A stretch of DNA of 5,701 bases from Methanobacteriota archaeon (GTDB lineage Archaea > Thermoplasmatota > Poseidoniia > Poseidoniales > Poseidoniaceae): assembly GCA_002694245.1 (NCBI GenBank), contig NZLM01000087.1:7050-12750 (forward strand), in the 5' to 3' direction. Position 1 is the stretch's first letter; each line of letters begins with the position of its first letter. Below are positions 5,311 to 5,701 of the stretch, one piece after another. A model generated the notes under the pieces. It saw nothing but the letters and a program-made list of their open reading frames with translations. It was not told the origin of the DNA and ran no database searches. The translations under genes and the position numbers were made by a program.

Positions 5311-5701
5311 ATGGCAGAAACGACGGCAACCCTTGCGTTCCTATCCGCTCTAGCCATGTTTTTGTCACCTCTTATTGAAAAAGGAAAGTGGCTAGCAACA
5401 GTGACTGCAGTTCTTGCCTTAATTGCCTTTGCGCAATCCCCGTTGGAAGGAATTCACCAATCAGGAGGTTCTGCACTAATCATTGTAACCGCAATGTGTG
5501 GTATGATTCAGTTCCACATCTACAAGGGAGAAAATAGAAAGTATCTCAACGGGTTTGGCGGGGGCATTACCTTTGTTCTTTTGTTGGCGATGTATCCTGA
5601 AAACGGGATAAAAGAGACGGTGAATGAATACACTACTACAGAGGATATCACAGCAATCTTCGAATCTATTTTGGCAGGCATAGTTCTTGCCCAATTGATG
5701 T
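5311..5701 (+). CDS. Multi-spanning membrane protein of unknown function (partial, C-terminus beyond right edge)
   Basis: An open frame of 130 codons runs from ATG 5311 to the right edge with no stop. The product is strongly hydrophobic, with about five predicted membrane segments: roughly residues 6-22, 27-45, 53-70, 83-95 and 113-130, separated by short polar loops such as EKGK (23-26), KGENRK (72-77) and a longer acidic loop NEYTTTED (105-112). There is no signal peptide apart from the first helix, and no catalytic motif is visible. The family is not recognised. ATG 5311 was chosen because it directly precedes the first hydrophobic helix. The frame stays open upstream to another ATG at 5239, which would add 24 residues with three cysteines and little resemblance to a membrane-protein N-terminus. 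No convincing Shine-Dalgarno precedes either start. The gene is divergent from the methyltransferase. Confidence 0.75.
   Translation, partial: MAETTATLAFLSALAMFLSPLIEKGKWLATVTAVLALIAFAQSPLEGIHQSGGSALIIVTAMCGMIQFHIYKGENRKYLNGFGGGITFVLLLAMYPENGIKETVNEYTTTEDITAIFESILAGIVLAQLM

Noticed and set aside
5111..5353. Plus-strand open frame of 80 residues crossing the divergent gap
   Set aside because: It overlaps the methyltransferase start antisense and then the membrane-protein gene in another frame; no family resemblance or ribosome site.
5476..5694. Minus-strand open frame of 72 residues
   Set aside because: It lies opposite the hydrophobic plus-strand frame that spans 5311-5701; its cysteine- and histidine-rich translation has no membrane or domain logic.

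Overview
The window looks like a piece of a marine archaeal chromosome, most likely a planktonic Thermoplasmatota-type euryarchaeon (Marine Group II/III-like). This rests on gene content: a small archaeal-type Toprim protein, an Lrp/AsnC regulator, an archaeal/eukaryotic-type tRNA m5C methyltransferase, and a heme-copper oxidase subunit II in an otherwise archaeal setting. Base composition is moderately AT-rich, genes are tightly packed with 4-bp start/stop overlaps, Shine-Dalgarno sites are clear at several starts, and at least one gene starts with TTG. The lineage is inferred from the proteins alone; no rRNA is present.

Layout, left to right. (1) 1-1176, minus strand: cytochrome c oxidase subunit II, overlapped at its 3' end by a small secreted protein with a Cys-Gly-Cys-His motif that runs off the left edge. 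(2) 1177-1271: a short divergent intergenic region with a palindromic TATA-like element that could serve both sides. (3) 1272-1960, plus strand: two coupled small genes, a DUF167/YggU-family protein and a Toprim-domain protein, the second starting at TTG inside the first gene's stop codon. (4) 1934-5240, minus strand: a compact transcription unit in the order NSUN2/Trm4-like tRNA (cytosine-5) methyltransferase, then a secreted-and-anchored thioredoxin-like membrane protein, then an Lrp/AsnC regulator. The Lrp gene overlaps the Toprim gene tail-to-tail by 27 bp. (5) 5241-5310: a short divergent gap without a convincing promoter. (6) 5311-5701, plus strand: the start of a multi-spanning membrane protein cut by the right edge.

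The left pair belongs to aerobic respiration at the cytoplasmic membrane. The middle genes relate to RNA or nucleic-acid handling (Toprim, tRNA m5C methyltransferase), joined by an uncharacterised membrane protein and a one-domain-pair transcription regulator. No mobile element, CRISPR array, tRNA or rRNA was seen, and no gap exceeds 100 bases. The most notable items are the methyltransferase, whose whole length including the C-terminal domain resembles eukaryotic NSUN2 rather than the short archaeal Trm4 form, and the completely cysteine-free thioredoxin-like membrane protein coupled to it. I did not find convincing evidence of a new multi-gene defence or mobile system.
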